From: Alcaligenes endophyticus
GTDB taxonomy: Bacteria; Pseudomonadota; Gammaproteobacteria; Burkholderiales; Burkholderiaceae_B
Direction: 5' to 3'
Assembly (NCBI RefSeq): GCF_026344035.1
Contig: NZ_JAPKND010000009.1
Location: 104,621 to 168,620, forward strand
Length of the DNA stretch: 64,000 nucleotides
A program made the position numbers and the translations under genes. The stretch's first letter is position 1. Each line of letters begins with the position of its first letter. The notes beneath the pieces were generated by a model that made no database searches, was not told the origin of the DNA, and worked only from the letters and a program-made list of their open reading frames with translations. Positions 9,542 through 18,131 of the stretch are shown piece by piece.

Positions 9542-9738
9542 TTGCCCTCCTTGGGTTTATAGTCGGCGTAACCAAGCAGGGTTATCAGGCCGTGAGTACC
9601 GTAAATAGCTACAGTGAACGAAAACAGCAGCCACTCTTTGCTTAGCGTCTCTACGCCGAGTAGGGCAAAATAAAAGCAGCCCGCTAAGATGACTGCTTCT
9701 TTGATAATGCTTGTGAGCCATGATGAGAATGCGCTCAT
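9538..9738 (-). CDS. Small membrane protein
   Basis: 66 residues from the ATG at 9738, which overlaps the upstream stop by ATGA. Two hydrophobic segments (about 8-28 and 34-55) suggest a two-pass inner membrane protein with a charged C-terminus (YADYKPKEGK). No family is recognised. It is part of a chain of ATGA-coupled early genes with the two methyltransferases. Confidence 0.6.
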   Translation of the reverse strand: MSAFSSWLTSIIKEAVILAGCFYFALLGVETLSKEWLLFSFTVAIYGTHGLITLLGYADYKPKEGK

Positions 9739-9959
9739 TCCGAGACCCTCCATCCACCCTCACCGAATTTCATGTTTTCGGCACGTACCTCATGGCATAG
9801 CGATGCACGGCCGTCATCGAAGTGCCCGTACCGGTCAGACTTGCTGAGCAGCAAACGAGGCGTAGATTCGTGAATTAGGGTAAAAAATTGCCCCGGCTGA
9901 ATATGCTTCAAGCGGGGCAGGGGTATTGGGCCTCTTTTTTCGGGCGCTTTATCTGTCAT
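9735..9959 (-). CDS. Small phage protein, unknown function
   Basis: 74 residues. The middle reads like a small beta barrel (GQFFTLIHES, PRLLLSKSDRYGHFDDGRA). It is ATGA-coupled on both sides, upstream to the C5 methyltransferase and downstream to a small membrane protein. The function is unknown. The coupling suggests that these genes are made together. Confidence 0.6.
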   Translation of the reverse strand: MTDKAPEKRGPIPLPRLKHIQPGQFFTLIHESTPRLLLSKSDRYGHFDDGRASLCHEVRAENMKFGEGGWRVSE

Positions 9960-11542
9960 GCGACTTTCTCCCGCTGCAGCGTTTGCTGCTCAGAGTAATT
10001 TGCTAGAACTAGGGCTTGGGCTAGTGGCGGGCATACGCTATTGCCACACATGCGCACTTGTGCTGTTTTAGTTAGGGGTTTGTTATCGGCTACGTGGTCG
10101 ATGATGTACGACTCGGGAAAGCCCTGCGCACGGTAGAGCTCACGCGGAGATAGCATGCGTAGGCCAATATCAACGATTTGATAATCTACCCCGTGAACGG
10201 TGACTAAGCCGAATCGGTCGCGGGTGGGTACCGTGTGCAATGGCTCATGAAGGCTTACTCCGTCTTGATCATTGCCGTAATACTTGATCAAGAAAGAGCG
10301 CACTTCGCCTACGTGGCCACCACCGGCTGTCAGTGTCGGCATGGGCTCCTCTACGCTCTGACCGAACTGGTTGTTACGCAGCTTCACTAGATGGCTTGTT
10401 ACCAGACCTGCAGGTGCTCCGCTTGCAGTCACCGTGTTTAGTGGCTGTTCAATGTCGCGGATGCCGTGCGAAAAACGTTTGGTGCCGCATTTGCCCTCAC
10501 CGTGTCCAAGGTGCACAAGACTTGCCGTTACTAGGCTATGGTGATCTACGCTAGTTACGGTACCGATTGGGCTATCTAGGTCGCTACCAACTACGCCGGT
10601 GTAATGCTTAGCTAAGAATGCTGTCACCATCCCCATAACATTCCCTGTACTCATGCGCTTTGTTTCGCCGCCAGCCGTAACTGTGTGCAGCGGTTCGTCC
10701 ATCCCTGTCCCTACAGAGCCAGAGCGGAACTTAGTAATAAAGCCAACACCGCCAGGCACAATGAACGGCTCTTTAGCGTCCACCACGTAACGCATAATGC
10801 CTTTCGCTATGCGCCTACATGTTGCATCCGCAAGGGGGCGTTTTCGCTCAAAGATGGACGGGCAGGGGATTGCCCAGTCAATAATGCTTGATGCTGGTGC
10901 CCACGCCTTTTGGCCTTTTTCTGGCTTTTGAAAATGCGTTTGTTCGGGCCACACAATCGGCAGACCATCACAGCGTGCAACCATGAAGAAACGCTTCCTG
11001 ATGGTAGGAGCACCATAGTCGCAAGCACGCAGCTCTTTATATTCCAGCCGGTACCCAAGTGCTCTCAGCTGCTCTTTCCAAAGCTGGAAAGTCTGACCGC
11101 GTCGCTCTTTGCAAGGCATACCATCATCGGTCAACGGGCCCCACGTCTGGAACTCCTCTACATTCTCAAGAATGATGACGCGGGGGCGTACGGCCTTAGC
11201 CCATTTAACGACGACCCACGCTAGGCCACGGATGCGCTTAGACACGGGCTTGCCGCCCTTGGCTTTGCTGAAATGTTTACAATCAGGACTAGCCCAAAGC
11301 AGACCTACTGGGCGACCGCCTGTGGCTAGATGTGGATTAACCTCAAATACGTCACTGACAAAATGCTGTGTTTGGGGGTGATTTATTTCATGTAGAGCAA
11401 TAGCTTCTGGGTCGTGGTTGACTGCAACATCAACGTGACGGCCTGTGGCCTGCTCAATTCCGGTGGACGCGCCACCACCGCCTGCGAAAAGATCGACTAT
11501 GATCTCCGAGGCTATCGGTAATAAATATTGTTTGGAGGCCAT
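9956..11542 (-). CDS. Phage DNA (cytosine-C5) methyltransferase
   Basis: 528 residues. Motif I is VDLFAGGGGASTGIE, motif IV is ASPDCKHFS with the catalytic Cys (in a P-D-C form common in phage enzymes), motif VI is ILENVEEF, and motif VIII is APTIRKRFF. The central region (about 260-430) contains repeated P-L-x-T-V-T-A-like segments, typical of the long target-recognition part in phage C5 enzymes. It ends with the motif IX-X region RELYRAQGFPESY and GNSVCPPLA. It methylates cytosine at a sequence not predictable here, probably to shield phage DNA from host restriction. No cognate endonuclease gene is adjacent. Confidence 0.92.
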   Translation of the reverse strand: MASKQYLLPIASEIIVDLFAGGGGASTGIEQATGRHVDVAVNHDPEAIALHEINHPQTQHFVSDVFEVNPHLATGGRPVGLLWASPDCKHFSKAKGGKPVSKRIRGLAWVVVKWAKAVRPRVIILENVEEFQTWGPLTDDGMPCKERRGQTFQLWKEQLRALGYRLEYKELRACDYGAPTIRKRFFMVARCDGLPIVWPEQTHFQKPEKGQKAWAPASSIIDWAIPCPSIFERKRPLADATCRRIAKGIMRYVVDAKEPFIVPGGVGFITKFRSGSVGTGMDEPLHTVTAGGETKRMSTGNVMGMVTAFLAKHYTGVVGSDLDSPIGTVTSVDHHSLVTASLVHLGHGEGKCGTKRFSHGIRDIEQPLNTVTASGAPAGLVTSHLVKLRNNQFGQSVEEPMPTLTAGGGHVGEVRSFLIKYYGNDQDGVSLHEPLHTVPTRDRFGLVTVHGVDYQIVDIGLRMLSPRELYRAQGFPESYIIDHVADNKPLTKTAQVRMCGNSVCPPLAQALVLANYSEQQTLQREKVA

Positions 11543-12317
11543 GGTGAGCGATAAAAGATATAGTTACGAGTACCGGATGGCAATGGCTTTGGCAGCAGGC
11601 GTTTTTCTTGGATGCATAATGGGGCTGGTGTTGGGCGTGTACATTTTTACCAGCAAATCCTTATCGTCGTTCCTTCATAACTGGCAAACACTAATAGCTG
11701 GTCTATTAGCATTTTTAGCCAGTTTTCTTGTGTTTTTTGGGGCGATATATAACGATATTTCGCGTAGAAGGAAGCAGGCCTATGTTGCGCGAGCATGCCT
11801 CCCGCATACCCTTGCGAAAATCAATAGCTATCTAATTGAGGGAGCTGAGTTTTATAAGAATTATTTCTCAGAAGATCTGGGGATTAGTGGGCAATATGCT
11901 CCACCGGATTTCGATGAGAATTGGCTTCACGGATTGCGGGCGCTGGCCGAGACCGAGTCGGATGATATAACGAAGGTAGTAGCAGCTTTTATCACCGACT
12001 TACAAATCGCTAGATCTAGAATGAAATCTACATTCAAAAAAACTCGTCAAGGAAAAAAACCTATGAGAGGCTTTATCCTTGGGGAGGTCATAGCCCTTTG
12101 TATGATGAATTTGGTTTTAGGCAGAATGTATGAGTATTCTAGGTACCATTCCGATTACGACTATTCCGTCATTACGCTAGCGGAGTTACAGGGCGTGATT
12201 TTGGACTGTGGTTTGAAGTTTAGTAACCAAAAATGGGCGGATGAGCTAAAAGAATTGATAGTGTATTTTTCAGATGCACGGAGTCCGTTAACAGGATGCT
12301 ATCTTCAATGGAAGTGA
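11541..12317 (+). CDS. Membrane-anchored protein, unknown function
   Basis: About 258 residues. Two membrane segments (about 10-35 and 45-70) are followed by a cytoplasmic helical domain of 180 residues. The start is at 11541 (ATG) or 11544 (GTG); GGAGG at 11534-11538 suits the GTG better. The ATG sits in a CCATGG palindrome that is also the start codon of the divergent C5 methyltransferase. It is on the plus strand, against the surrounding operon. It shares the layout of two N-terminal membrane helices plus a soluble helical domain with the protein at 13643. The function is unknown; the layout recalls phage exclusion or sensing proteins, which is speculation. Confidence 0.7.
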   Translation: MVSDKRYSYEYRMAMALAAGVFLGCIMGLVLGVYIFTSKSLSSFLHNWQTLIAGLLAFLASFLVFFGAIYNDISRRRKQAYVARACLPHTLAKINSYLIEGAEFYKNYFSEDLGISGQYAPPDFDENWLHGLRALAETESDDITKVVAAFITDLQIARSRMKSTFKKTRQGKKPMRGFILGEVIALCMMNLVLGRMYEYSRYHSDYDYSVITLAELQGVILDCGLKFSNQKWADELKELIVYFSDARSPLTGCYLQWK

Positions 12318-12319
12318 CT

Positions 12320-12670
12320 CTAAAGTCCCACTGACACCCAAGCGGCTTGGCTTTGCACCTCGCACTCGACATCTTCGTCCGTGACGATGGCGACCACTTG
12401 ATACTGATTCTTTTCATAATCAGGTTTTTCAAATGGGCTTTCAATCATTTTTCCAACGCCGTCGTGCCCATATCCACCAGGATGGTTTGCCGCCATACTC
12501 GCTGCATAGCTGGCAATATCTACGATCTTCTCTTCAGGTGTGTCGCCCTCTAGACGCCAAAGACCGCTCTCCCAGTCTTTCTGCGCCTCTGTTTTGGCGT
12601 ACCACTCAGGCAGAATGACGCGGACTCGTTTGGTTGTAATTACTTCGATTTCAAAAGTTTTTGTTTTCAT
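12320..12670 (-). CDS. Phage protein, unknown function
   Basis: 116 residues from the ATG at 12670, with AAGGGG ahead of it. It begins with a beta-rich stretch (KTFEIEVITTKRVRVILPEWY) and continues with an acidic helical part and a second beta stretch (YQVVAIVTDEDVECEV). It has one base between its start and the rdgC stop, so the two are probably co-translated. No family is recognised. Confidence 0.65.
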   Translation of the reverse strand: MKTKTFEIEVITTKRVRVILPEWYAKTEAQKDWESGLWRLEGDTPEEKIVDIASYAASMAANHPGGYGHDGVGKMIESPFEKPDYEKNQYQVVAIVTDEDVECEVQSQAAWVSVGL

Positions 12671-12671
12671 A

Positions 12672-13571
12672 TCAGCCCCTTCTCTCGCCGCCCAAGGCAT
12701 CAACTAGACCAACAAGCATTTGTGCCACTTCGGCAGTCATCAACGCAAAATCCGCTGCGAATAGCTCATCATCATTACTAAGCTGTTCTTTCTTTTCGGT
12801 AAGAATATCTAGCGGCGCTAAGCGCTTGATTTCCAAGCCGCTATCGAGCACAAACGAGATCCGGTCAGCCCATGTAAGAGCTAGGCGTGTGCATTGCTTG
12901 CCAGCGGCTACGTGCTTGCGTACTTCGTCCACATCAGTAGAGTGCTTAACGTACTTAACTGCTGCACCACTGTCACCAGTAGAGCGTAGCTCCGCGTCTT
13001 GGTCGATACTGAAGCCATCCGGCGCCTCATCATCCAGTAGCCACTGCGTCATAGCTGAGGCTGGTGACAGTTCTGTATAGAGGGGTAAAAGTGGGAAAGG
13101 ATCCAGCGTCTTGGCCAGCAGCCCCAGCACCTCATCCCCTTTAGATGTGGAGGCCGTGTCAATGACAAACCAGCCGTTGCGCGTGTTTATCCACACTAAA
13201 GTGTCACGCTGCACAGCATGCGATCGAGGCAGCAATTCAGCGATTATCTGTTCTTTGATCTCCCTCATTTGCTTGCGACCGGGCTTGTAGCCTTGTTGCT
13301 CTTCGATATCACGGGCTTTTTCGCGTGCATGCTGGTTAATGACGCTCGCCGGCAGGAGCTTCTTTTCTGCTCTATGACAGACAAGCAGTTGACCCTCCTG
13401 AGCATAAGCTAGCAGGCCACCTTCACGCGGCGGCACCCAGCCCATGCTGTGAGGCTCTTGACTGCCGCATGGCTGAAACGCCTGTGTTTCCAGCGCTTCG
13501 TGCAACTCTTCGGCGGACATTGAGAAATCGGGGGCGAGTCTAAAGACACGCAGGTTTTTAAACCATTGCAT
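12672..13571 (-). CDS. rdgC: Recombination-associated protein RdgC
   Basis: 299 residues, full length for RdgC. The start MQWFKNLRVFRL, the block PHSMGWVPP, and R-K-x-x-x-E-I-K-E-Q-I (GRKQMREIKEQII) are family hallmarks. RdgC is a ring-shaped DNA-binding protein that limits RecA-driven recombination. Phage copies occur beside recombination genes, as here with YqaJ and RecT. The carrier operon runs leftward. Confidence 0.92.
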   Translation of the reverse strand: MQWFKNLRVFRLAPDFSMSAEELHEALETQAFQPCGSQEPHSMGWVPPREGGLLAYAQEGQLLVCHRAEKKLLPASVINQHAREKARDIEEQQGYKPGRKQMREIKEQIIAELLPRSHAVQRDTLVWINTRNGWFVIDTASTSKGDEVLGLLAKTLDPFPLLPLYTELSPASAMTQWLLDDEAPDGFSIDQDAELRSTGDSGAAVKYVKHSTDVDEVRKHVAAGKQCTRLALTWADRISFVLDSGLEIKRLAPLDILTEKKEQLSNDDELFAADFALMTAEVAQMLVGLVDALGGERRG

Positions 13572-13642
13572 GATGGGTAATTCCTTTAGGGATAGGCTAT
13601 GCTCATGCAGGTGTGTAACTGCATGTACAGGGAGGGAAGGGG

Positions 13643-14290
13643 ATGAAAATTAAGTGGAAAGAGGACCACAGCGCTAAGACGCAGTGGTTTTGGTGGGTGA
13701 TTATTGGTTGTGTTGCGGGAGTATTGATCACTCTTGTTGTGCAAGGGATATATACGTCCTGGGCAATGTTTGATAAAGCGCCCTGGTGGGATGTAGTTAC
13801 CGCTTTCTCTACGTTCGGTGCCGTGGCTGTTGCCTTGTGGACGTTAACTAAAGACGCGAGAAGCCGGTCTGAGGAGCGTCGTAAATCGCAGGGTATTTAT
13901 CGTTGGCTCTTCATGGCAGAGTCCGTTCAAGCCTATCTAGCTATAGGTGAATTAATGGAGATATTAGAGAGGTATACCGAACTCAAACTGGAGTCTAAAT
14001 CAACCCCAGAAGACCGATTGAGAGCACTAAGCATTGTGGAAGGGCTGTATGTTCCGAACTTAGATAAGCATATTAATGCACTCGTATATTTCAAAAGCAA
14101 GTCAGCGGAATCACTTGCCTTGCTCGCAGCGGGGCTTCCGCGTATACGAGCAGATGTGTACACTATTTTTGGTGATGAAAAAAAAGAGGTTAACAAGGGC
14201 AAGCTATCCATCGAGGTGCTCGACAGGATAGAGAGCCTGTTGCAATATATGGCCAATCTTGATTGGGAAGTGCGCCCGGCCACTTCTTAA
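13643..14290 (+). CDS. Membrane protein with cytoplasmic helical domain
   Basis: 215 residues. An N-terminal basic start, a first membrane segment (about 14-36) and a second (about 47-66) are followed by a helical soluble domain. AAGGGG lies right before the ATG. The gene stands alone on the plus strand between rdgC and the exonuclease gene, exactly where an ssb gene has been truncated (see 14305-14406). The insertion of this gene may have caused that loss. The function is unknown. Confidence 0.7.
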   Translation: MKIKWKEDHSAKTQWFWWVIIGCVAGVLITLVVQGIYTSWAMFDKAPWWDVVTAFSTFGAVAVALWTLTKDARSRSEERRKSQGIYRWLFMAESVQAYLAIGELMEILERYTELKLESKSTPEDRLRALSIVEGLYVPNLDKHINALVYFKSKSAESLALLAAGLPRIRADVYTIFGDEKKEVNKGKLSIEVLDRIESLLQYMANLDWEVRPATS

Positions 14291-14304
14291 GGCGTAGCTG
14301 ATAT

Positions 14305-14406
14305 TCAGTTCGCAGCGCACTCTTTAATTTCATTGCCGCCTAGCATTTGCATTTGCTCAGCAATAACTTCAGTGGTGTAGTTATCTTTACCGTCTTGGTC
14401 TTGCTT
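14305..14406 (-). pseudogene. ssb: Remnant of a single-stranded DNA-binding protein gene (ssb)
   Basis: Directly after the exonuclease stop codon and in the same frame, 33 codons read as KQDQDGKDNYTTEV and QMQMLGG before a TGA at 14305-14307. SSB proteins carry the same block near the end of the OB fold (W-x-D-x-x-G-x-D-R-Y-T-T-E-V, then T-M-Q-M-L-G-G in E. coli). The first 85 or so residues of the OB fold and the acidic C-terminal tip are missing, and there is no start codon. So this is a deletion remnant, not a working gene. Confidence 0.78.
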
Positions 14407-15990
14407 TTAAAGCGACGCCGCCAGATCTTCACTGGCCGCATATAGATCCATATCAAGTAGCCACTCAATGACCTGGCTGTCATCGACGCGAAAGTGCCGA
14501 GTAAGCGCATCGATGATTTGGCGGTCAGTGGGCCGACTGTTGATTGGCGTTGATTTCGCGGGCTTTATTGGCTCTATAGCTGAAGCAAGCTGTCGAGCAG
14601 GTGCTGTTGAAGTGCTCGCCACAGGCTCAGGTTGGGTCTCGATCTTTGCTTTTTCCTCTTCCCGAATGCGCTCCCGCACTCGCTCTAGGCGAGCATCTTC
14701 ATCCTTCTGGTGTTGTGATAGACGAGCTATCGCCGTTGATTCAAAGTGCTTTGCAGGCATGGTGACGAGATCATTGAGGTCTCGGAATAGGGGCTTATGC
14801 TGCTCGGCAACGTTATCGTCAAACCAAGTAAGCTTTGCGTATATATCATCAGCGAGTTCGTTGGCTTCGATTTTGGCTCGGGCCAACTCTGTGTCTGCGG
14901 CGTCCTGTAACGTTGCCACTGTGCGCTTACCCTTCATCGCTTGGGCAACATTACACAGCATTGACGGCAATTGAATGGGGGTCAGCCTAGCGTTGATGCG
15001 CTTTATGTGCTCTGCGAATGCAGTTTCTGCCTCAAGCTTGATGCGATTGCGAACATTTTCTTTTTCCGCTTTGACAAGACGATCAAGCTCTAGGCGGGTC
15101 GAGCGCAGCTCCGCACCTATTTCATCAATAGTGCGAAATAGCTCGTCAATAGACTGAGTTTGGCTAAGGGCATGCTGCTTGGCTGCTACCAAGCGGTCCT
15201 CCGCCTCTTTGCACCACTTAACCGATTTTTCAGCATCCGCAAAGTCTTGATCTGTTTTCAGGTTGCGGTTAATGCTCCGAATAACGGCAAGCGCATGTTC
15301 CTTGTAATCAGCCAAGTTGCTGGCTGAGACTTCTCCTGTGACCTCAATACGTAGGGCCGGTAGGTTTTCAGGGGTTCGTCCCACAGCCTCAGGTTTTTGC
15401 TCAACAGGTATGTAATTGGCGAGGTCTTCTTGAAGCTGCTTCCAGCCGGCTAGCAGCTTTTGAGCTCGACCAGGCATAGGGCGATACTCCATTGATACGT
15501 AGTTTTCAGCTGTACCGTCAGAAACTACAAAGATGGCCCGCTCAGCGCCTGACACAAGCAACTGCTGCTCCAGTTGCCAATAGTACTCTGGGGCTAGGTC
15601 TCGTCGCCGCACGGACTCTGCCAAGCATTCGTTCCACATTTTATGTTCAAAAATGGTATCGCCGAGCATGGTGCATCCATCTAGGGACGCCAGCAGGGAA
15701 ATCCCTCCTATTGTGCGGGTGACAGTGATTGGGAATAGCTCCTCGCCGATTTGCCCTTCCACTAGCGGTCGTGCCATAGCTTCGTACTGATGGCCCTTGT
15801 CGAAAAGGTTTCGCTCAACCCAGTCGCTATATTCGCGCTCAGTGCCAGTAGCCTTGAGGTGCAATAGCTCATTGCGTCGAATTTTGCTTGAAGCCCCCAT
15901 CATTACTGGCGCCTCGGAGGCAGTATAGTGTTGGGCTCGTAGGGCATGCCACTCGTCAGTGCCTTGATGTACTTGATGTATTTTCATCAT
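14407..15990 (-). CDS. YqaJ-type phage recombination exonuclease
   Basis: 527 residues. The N-terminal 200 form a YqaJ (lambda exonuclease family) nuclease: MGASSKIRRNELLHLK, Asp104 in ASLDGCTM and Glu115-x-Lys117 in FEHKMWN make the metal site, with EYYWQLEQQLL behind it. The rest is a long coiled coil (about 240-330) and a low-complexity linker before a C-terminal helical domain. It should digest one strand of double-stranded ends to feed the RecT annealase, whose TAA stop shares a base with this ATG. Confidence 0.9.
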   Translation of the reverse strand: MMKIHQVHQGTDEWHALRAQHYTASEAPVMMGASSKIRRNELLHLKATGTEREYSDWVERNLFDKGHQYEAMARPLVEGQIGEELFPITVTRTIGGISLLASLDGCTMLGDTIFEHKMWNECLAESVRRRDLAPEYYWQLEQQLLVSGAERAIFVVSDGTAENYVSMEYRPMPGRAQKLLAGWKQLQEDLANYIPVEQKPEAVGRTPENLPALRIEVTGEVSASNLADYKEHALAVIRSINRNLKTDQDFADAEKSVKWCKEAEDRLVAAKQHALSQTQSIDELFRTIDEIGAELRSTRLELDRLVKAEKENVRNRIKLEAETAFAEHIKRINARLTPIQLPSMLCNVAQAMKGKRTVATLQDAADTELARAKIEANELADDIYAKLTWFDDNVAEQHKPLFRDLNDLVTMPAKHFESTAIARLSQHQKDEDARLERVRERIREEEKAKIETQPEPVASTSTAPARQLASAIEPIKPAKSTPINSRPTDRQIIDALTRHFRVDDSQVIEWLLDMDLYAASEDLAASL

Positions 15991-16745
15991 TATTCAGCCT
16001 CAATGAGTTCTGGTTTAGCTAGGTCGGTAATAGATTTTTTTTGCAGATCACTGAGAACGAATTTGCTCTCTACGTTGGCGATTACACGCTCTGGCGTGAC
16101 TCGTCCGGACTCGATCATGCCGCGCCACTTGCCAAGGTTCTCTTCTAAGCTTTCTTGCGGGTAATGCGGTAAGGCTGCCTGAGCTTGGGCGGTTGTTTGT
16201 GCGCGGCCCATGTCTTTTTCTAGGGGCGTATCTTGGACCTCTTCGGCAATGGGCATGCCTCGCAAGACGTCAGGGAAAACATCGCGCAAAGCAAAGGCTC
16301 TGGCTCGCATCTGGCGCATGCGCTTAGGGTACTGCGACCATGGCCCTGGTTTTCCCGCAAGACCAGCTGATTTTGCGTCCTCAGTACTGAAGGTGCGCAC
16401 CTGCTCCTCCTCGCCGCGTCGTTTTACGCGGATGGTCGCAGTGTTGCCGTCATCAGTTTCGTAGATGTATTCACACACTGATGAACTGCGCACTAATGCG
16501 ATTACAGCGTCACCCCAAAGGGCAGGGCGTCCATTAATGACCGCGATGGACTGCATGGCTTGCATGGGTTGTAAACCAAGCTCTAGGCCCCATTGAATGG
16601 CGACCAAAATATTGCCAGGGTTACCCGCAAAGTCCTTGGGTACGATACTTGACTTTGCAAGTACGTCAGCGAAGCGTAGCGCCTCATCTAATGATTGGGG
16701 TGTAAGGCTAAAGCCTTGTTTTTGATGAGTGGTTAAATCTGCCAT
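15990..16745 (-). CDS. recT: RecT-family single-strand annealing protein
   Basis: 251 residues from the ATG at 16745, which has TAGGAG eight bases ahead; 32 further upstream codons are not needed. The family core is plain: PGNILVAIQWGLELGLQPMQAMQSIAVINGRPALWGDA, then KRMRQMRARAFALRDVFPDVLRGM. It anneals complementary single strands made by the neighbouring exonuclease, giving RecA-independent recombination. The C-terminal 60 residues are variable, as usual. Confidence 0.92.
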   Translation of the reverse strand: MADLTTHQKQGFSLTPQSLDEALRFADVLAKSSIVPKDFAGNPGNILVAIQWGLELGLQPMQAMQSIAVINGRPALWGDAVIALVRSSSVCEYIYETDDGNTATIRVKRRGEEEQVRTFSTEDAKSAGLAGKPGPWSQYPKRMRQMRARAFALRDVFPDVLRGMPIAEEVQDTPLEKDMGRAQTTAQAQAALPHYPQESLEENLGKWRGMIESGRVTPERVIANVESKFVLSDLQKKSITDLAKPELIEAE

Positions 16746-16747
16746 TT

Positions 16748-16936
16748 TTAGGCTCCTATGAGACGCGCTGCCCACGTAGGGCCGTAAAAAAGCACTCCTA
16801 AGAGTGCGATAGCGATTACTAATGTTATTGGCCAGCCCCAAGGCGGGCGGCTGCTATTGGGCGCCCAGCCGCCTACGCCGTCGTACGGATTTTTACGGCG
16901 GGTGCGGGGGAATGCGGGGTTTCGGCTATGTGGCAT
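16748..16936 (-). CDS. Small single-pass membrane protein
   Basis: 62 residues from the ATG at 16936 (MPHSRNPAFPRTRR). The basic, Pro-rich N-terminus is followed by one membrane helix (about 39-58). It overlaps the upstream gene by 11 bp and stops two bases before recT. No family is recognised. Such tiny membrane proteins are common in early lambda-like operons. Confidence 0.6.
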   Translation of the reverse strand: MPHSRNPAFPRTRRKNPYDGVGGWAPNSSRPPWGWPITLVIAIALLGVLFYGPTWAARLIGA

Positions 16937-17204
16937 TGGTTTCTCCTGCGCTTCGCGCTCGCAGCATTGAGTCGGCCATTTCATAGGACTGCTTCGCAAT
17001 GTCGTCTTGCGGCCACCCGTCTACGCAATACCCGGGCGAAGCAACCATAGCTGCCATGGCCCGCATAGCAAAAGCATCGCGCAAAGTCATGCCGCCAAAC
17101 TGCCATTTATCACCACCCTCCCAGTGCCCATAACCTGGACCTTCTTCATAAGGGGAGCTAATTACAGGATAAGCTGGCCCACCATCATCAATTCGCGTTG
17201 TCAT
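16926..17204 (-). CDS. Conserved-type small phage protein
   Basis: 92 residues from the ATG at 17204, coupled by ATGA to the upstream gene. The start RIDDGGPAYPV and the block GGMTLRDAFAMRAMAAM match a widespread type of small early phage protein with G-G-M-(T/S)-L-R-D-x-F/W-A. No biochemical role is established for the family to my knowledge. Confidence 0.7.
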   Translation of the reverse strand: MTTRIDDGGPAYPVISSPYEEGPGYGHWEGGDKWQFGGMTLRDAFAMRAMAAMVASPGYCVDGWPQDDIAKQSYEMADSMLRARSAGETNAT

Positions 17205-17458
17205 GCGGTTTCTCCTGATAGGGCAGCTCTTGCCTTTTGAACCCATACGGGGCTACGGTTTTTGTACCGCTGCTGTCGATCGCTCCAGTATTCGAGCGCT
17301 AAATTAAGAGCTTCTTTCAGCCGCTCTAACTCAGCCGCTTGATCCATTACTTCCTTGTGCAAACGATCTGCCAGTGGATCGTACCAGCCCGGCATTACCT
17401 GCAAACGCTTCATATGAGCGCGCAACTCATGCGACGTTTGATCGGAAACGTAAGTCAT
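17201..17458 (-). CDS. Small helical phage protein
   Basis: 85 residues from the ATG at 17458, coupled by ATGA to the small membrane peptide upstream. It is a mostly helical protein with a central segment KEVMDQAAELERLKEALN that could form a short coiled coil. No family is recognised. Confidence 0.6.
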   Translation of the reverse strand: MTYVSDQTSHELRAHMKRLQVMPGWYDPLADRLHKEVMDQAAELERLKEALNLALEYWSDRQQRYKNRSPVWVQKARAALSGETA

Positions 17459-17550
17459 TGCTGCCTCCAAATACTCAAAACCTCAGCCCCTAACACCACC
17501 ATTGCGGCGACAAAAAGATATGTCGCTGAGAACAAGATAAATTTCAGCAT
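17455..17550 (-). CDS. 31-residue single-pass membrane peptide
   Basis: A short gene of 32 codons: MLKFILFSATYLFVAAMVV, then LGAEVLSIWRQQ and TGA. GGAGG is seven bases ahead of the ATG. Its stop overlaps the next start by ATGA, and its start overlaps the upstream stop by 7 bp. This full coupling is what supports it as a real gene despite its length. It should span the inner membrane once. Confidence 0.6.
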   Translation of the reverse strand: MLKFILFSATYLFVAAMVVLGAEVLSIWRQQ

Positions 17551-17897
17551 GGCAACGCCTCCAGTTCACCCAAAGTCATGTTTGCATGCGTCTTATCCGC
17601 AAGCTCGTCAATGATTTGGTTGATTGCTTGCTGCAGGTCGATGCGCTGTGAATCATCAGACAGCGCTTGAATAAACTTCGCCATAAAGCATTTTTTGTAC
17701 TTTTTGATCAGCTCGTCCTCGATGCCCTCAACCAGCTCTTGGCGATTTTGAGGCCAAGGCACAGAGTTAAAGCCCCAAGACAAAAGCACGGATTCTGTTT
17801 TGCCGTTCAAGCATTCTAGGATTTGTTTAGCGATGGCCTGACGACGACGCTCGGCCAGTTCGTGTGCGCGCACCTCGCGCTCAGCGATAGCGTTCAT
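17544..17897 (-). CDS. Helical phage protein, unknown function
   Basis: 117 residues from the ATG at 17897, with AGGAG nine bases ahead. It is highly helical and charged, with a basic first helix (REVRAHELAERRRQAIAK). Two similar acidic-helix segments end in DELIKKY and DELADKT. No family is recognised. It is the first gene of the block that leads through recT and the exonuclease. Confidence 0.6.
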   Translation of the reverse strand: MNAIAEREVRAHELAERRRQAIAKQILECLNGKTESVLLSWGFNSVPWPQNRQELVEGIEDELIKKYKKCFMAKFIQALSDDSQRIDLQQAINQIIDELADKTHANMTLGELEALPC

Positions 17898-18031
17898 TTG
17901 ATAACTCCTGAGGATGGGGATACGCACCGCGTCCGGCGCTAATGGAAAAGATTGGGTTGAGGGTTACAGCTTGCACTGCACGCCGTCACGTCCGTTCGCG
18001 ACCGTCCGGTATTGGCGTTTTGTGGAGTTCT

Positions 18032-18086
18032 GATAGGCCCTCTGGTTTGATGAACTGTTAACAGCGATCAAACCGGAAGGTCTATC
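18032..18086. other. 20-bp stem hairpin in a divergent intergenic region
   Basis: Arms 18032-18051 and 18067-18086 pair with 17 Watson-Crick pairs, two G-U pairs and one mismatch if read as plus-strand RNA, around a 15-base loop. On the minus strand the two G-U pairs become C-A mismatches, so the plus strand is favoured. There is no T run. It lies about 45 bp ahead of the lipoprotein gene and might act in its leader. Confidence 0.5.
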
Positions 18087-18131
18087 GGTGGGCTAAACTG
18101 CAATGACTTTAATGAACCCAACGGACTATTC

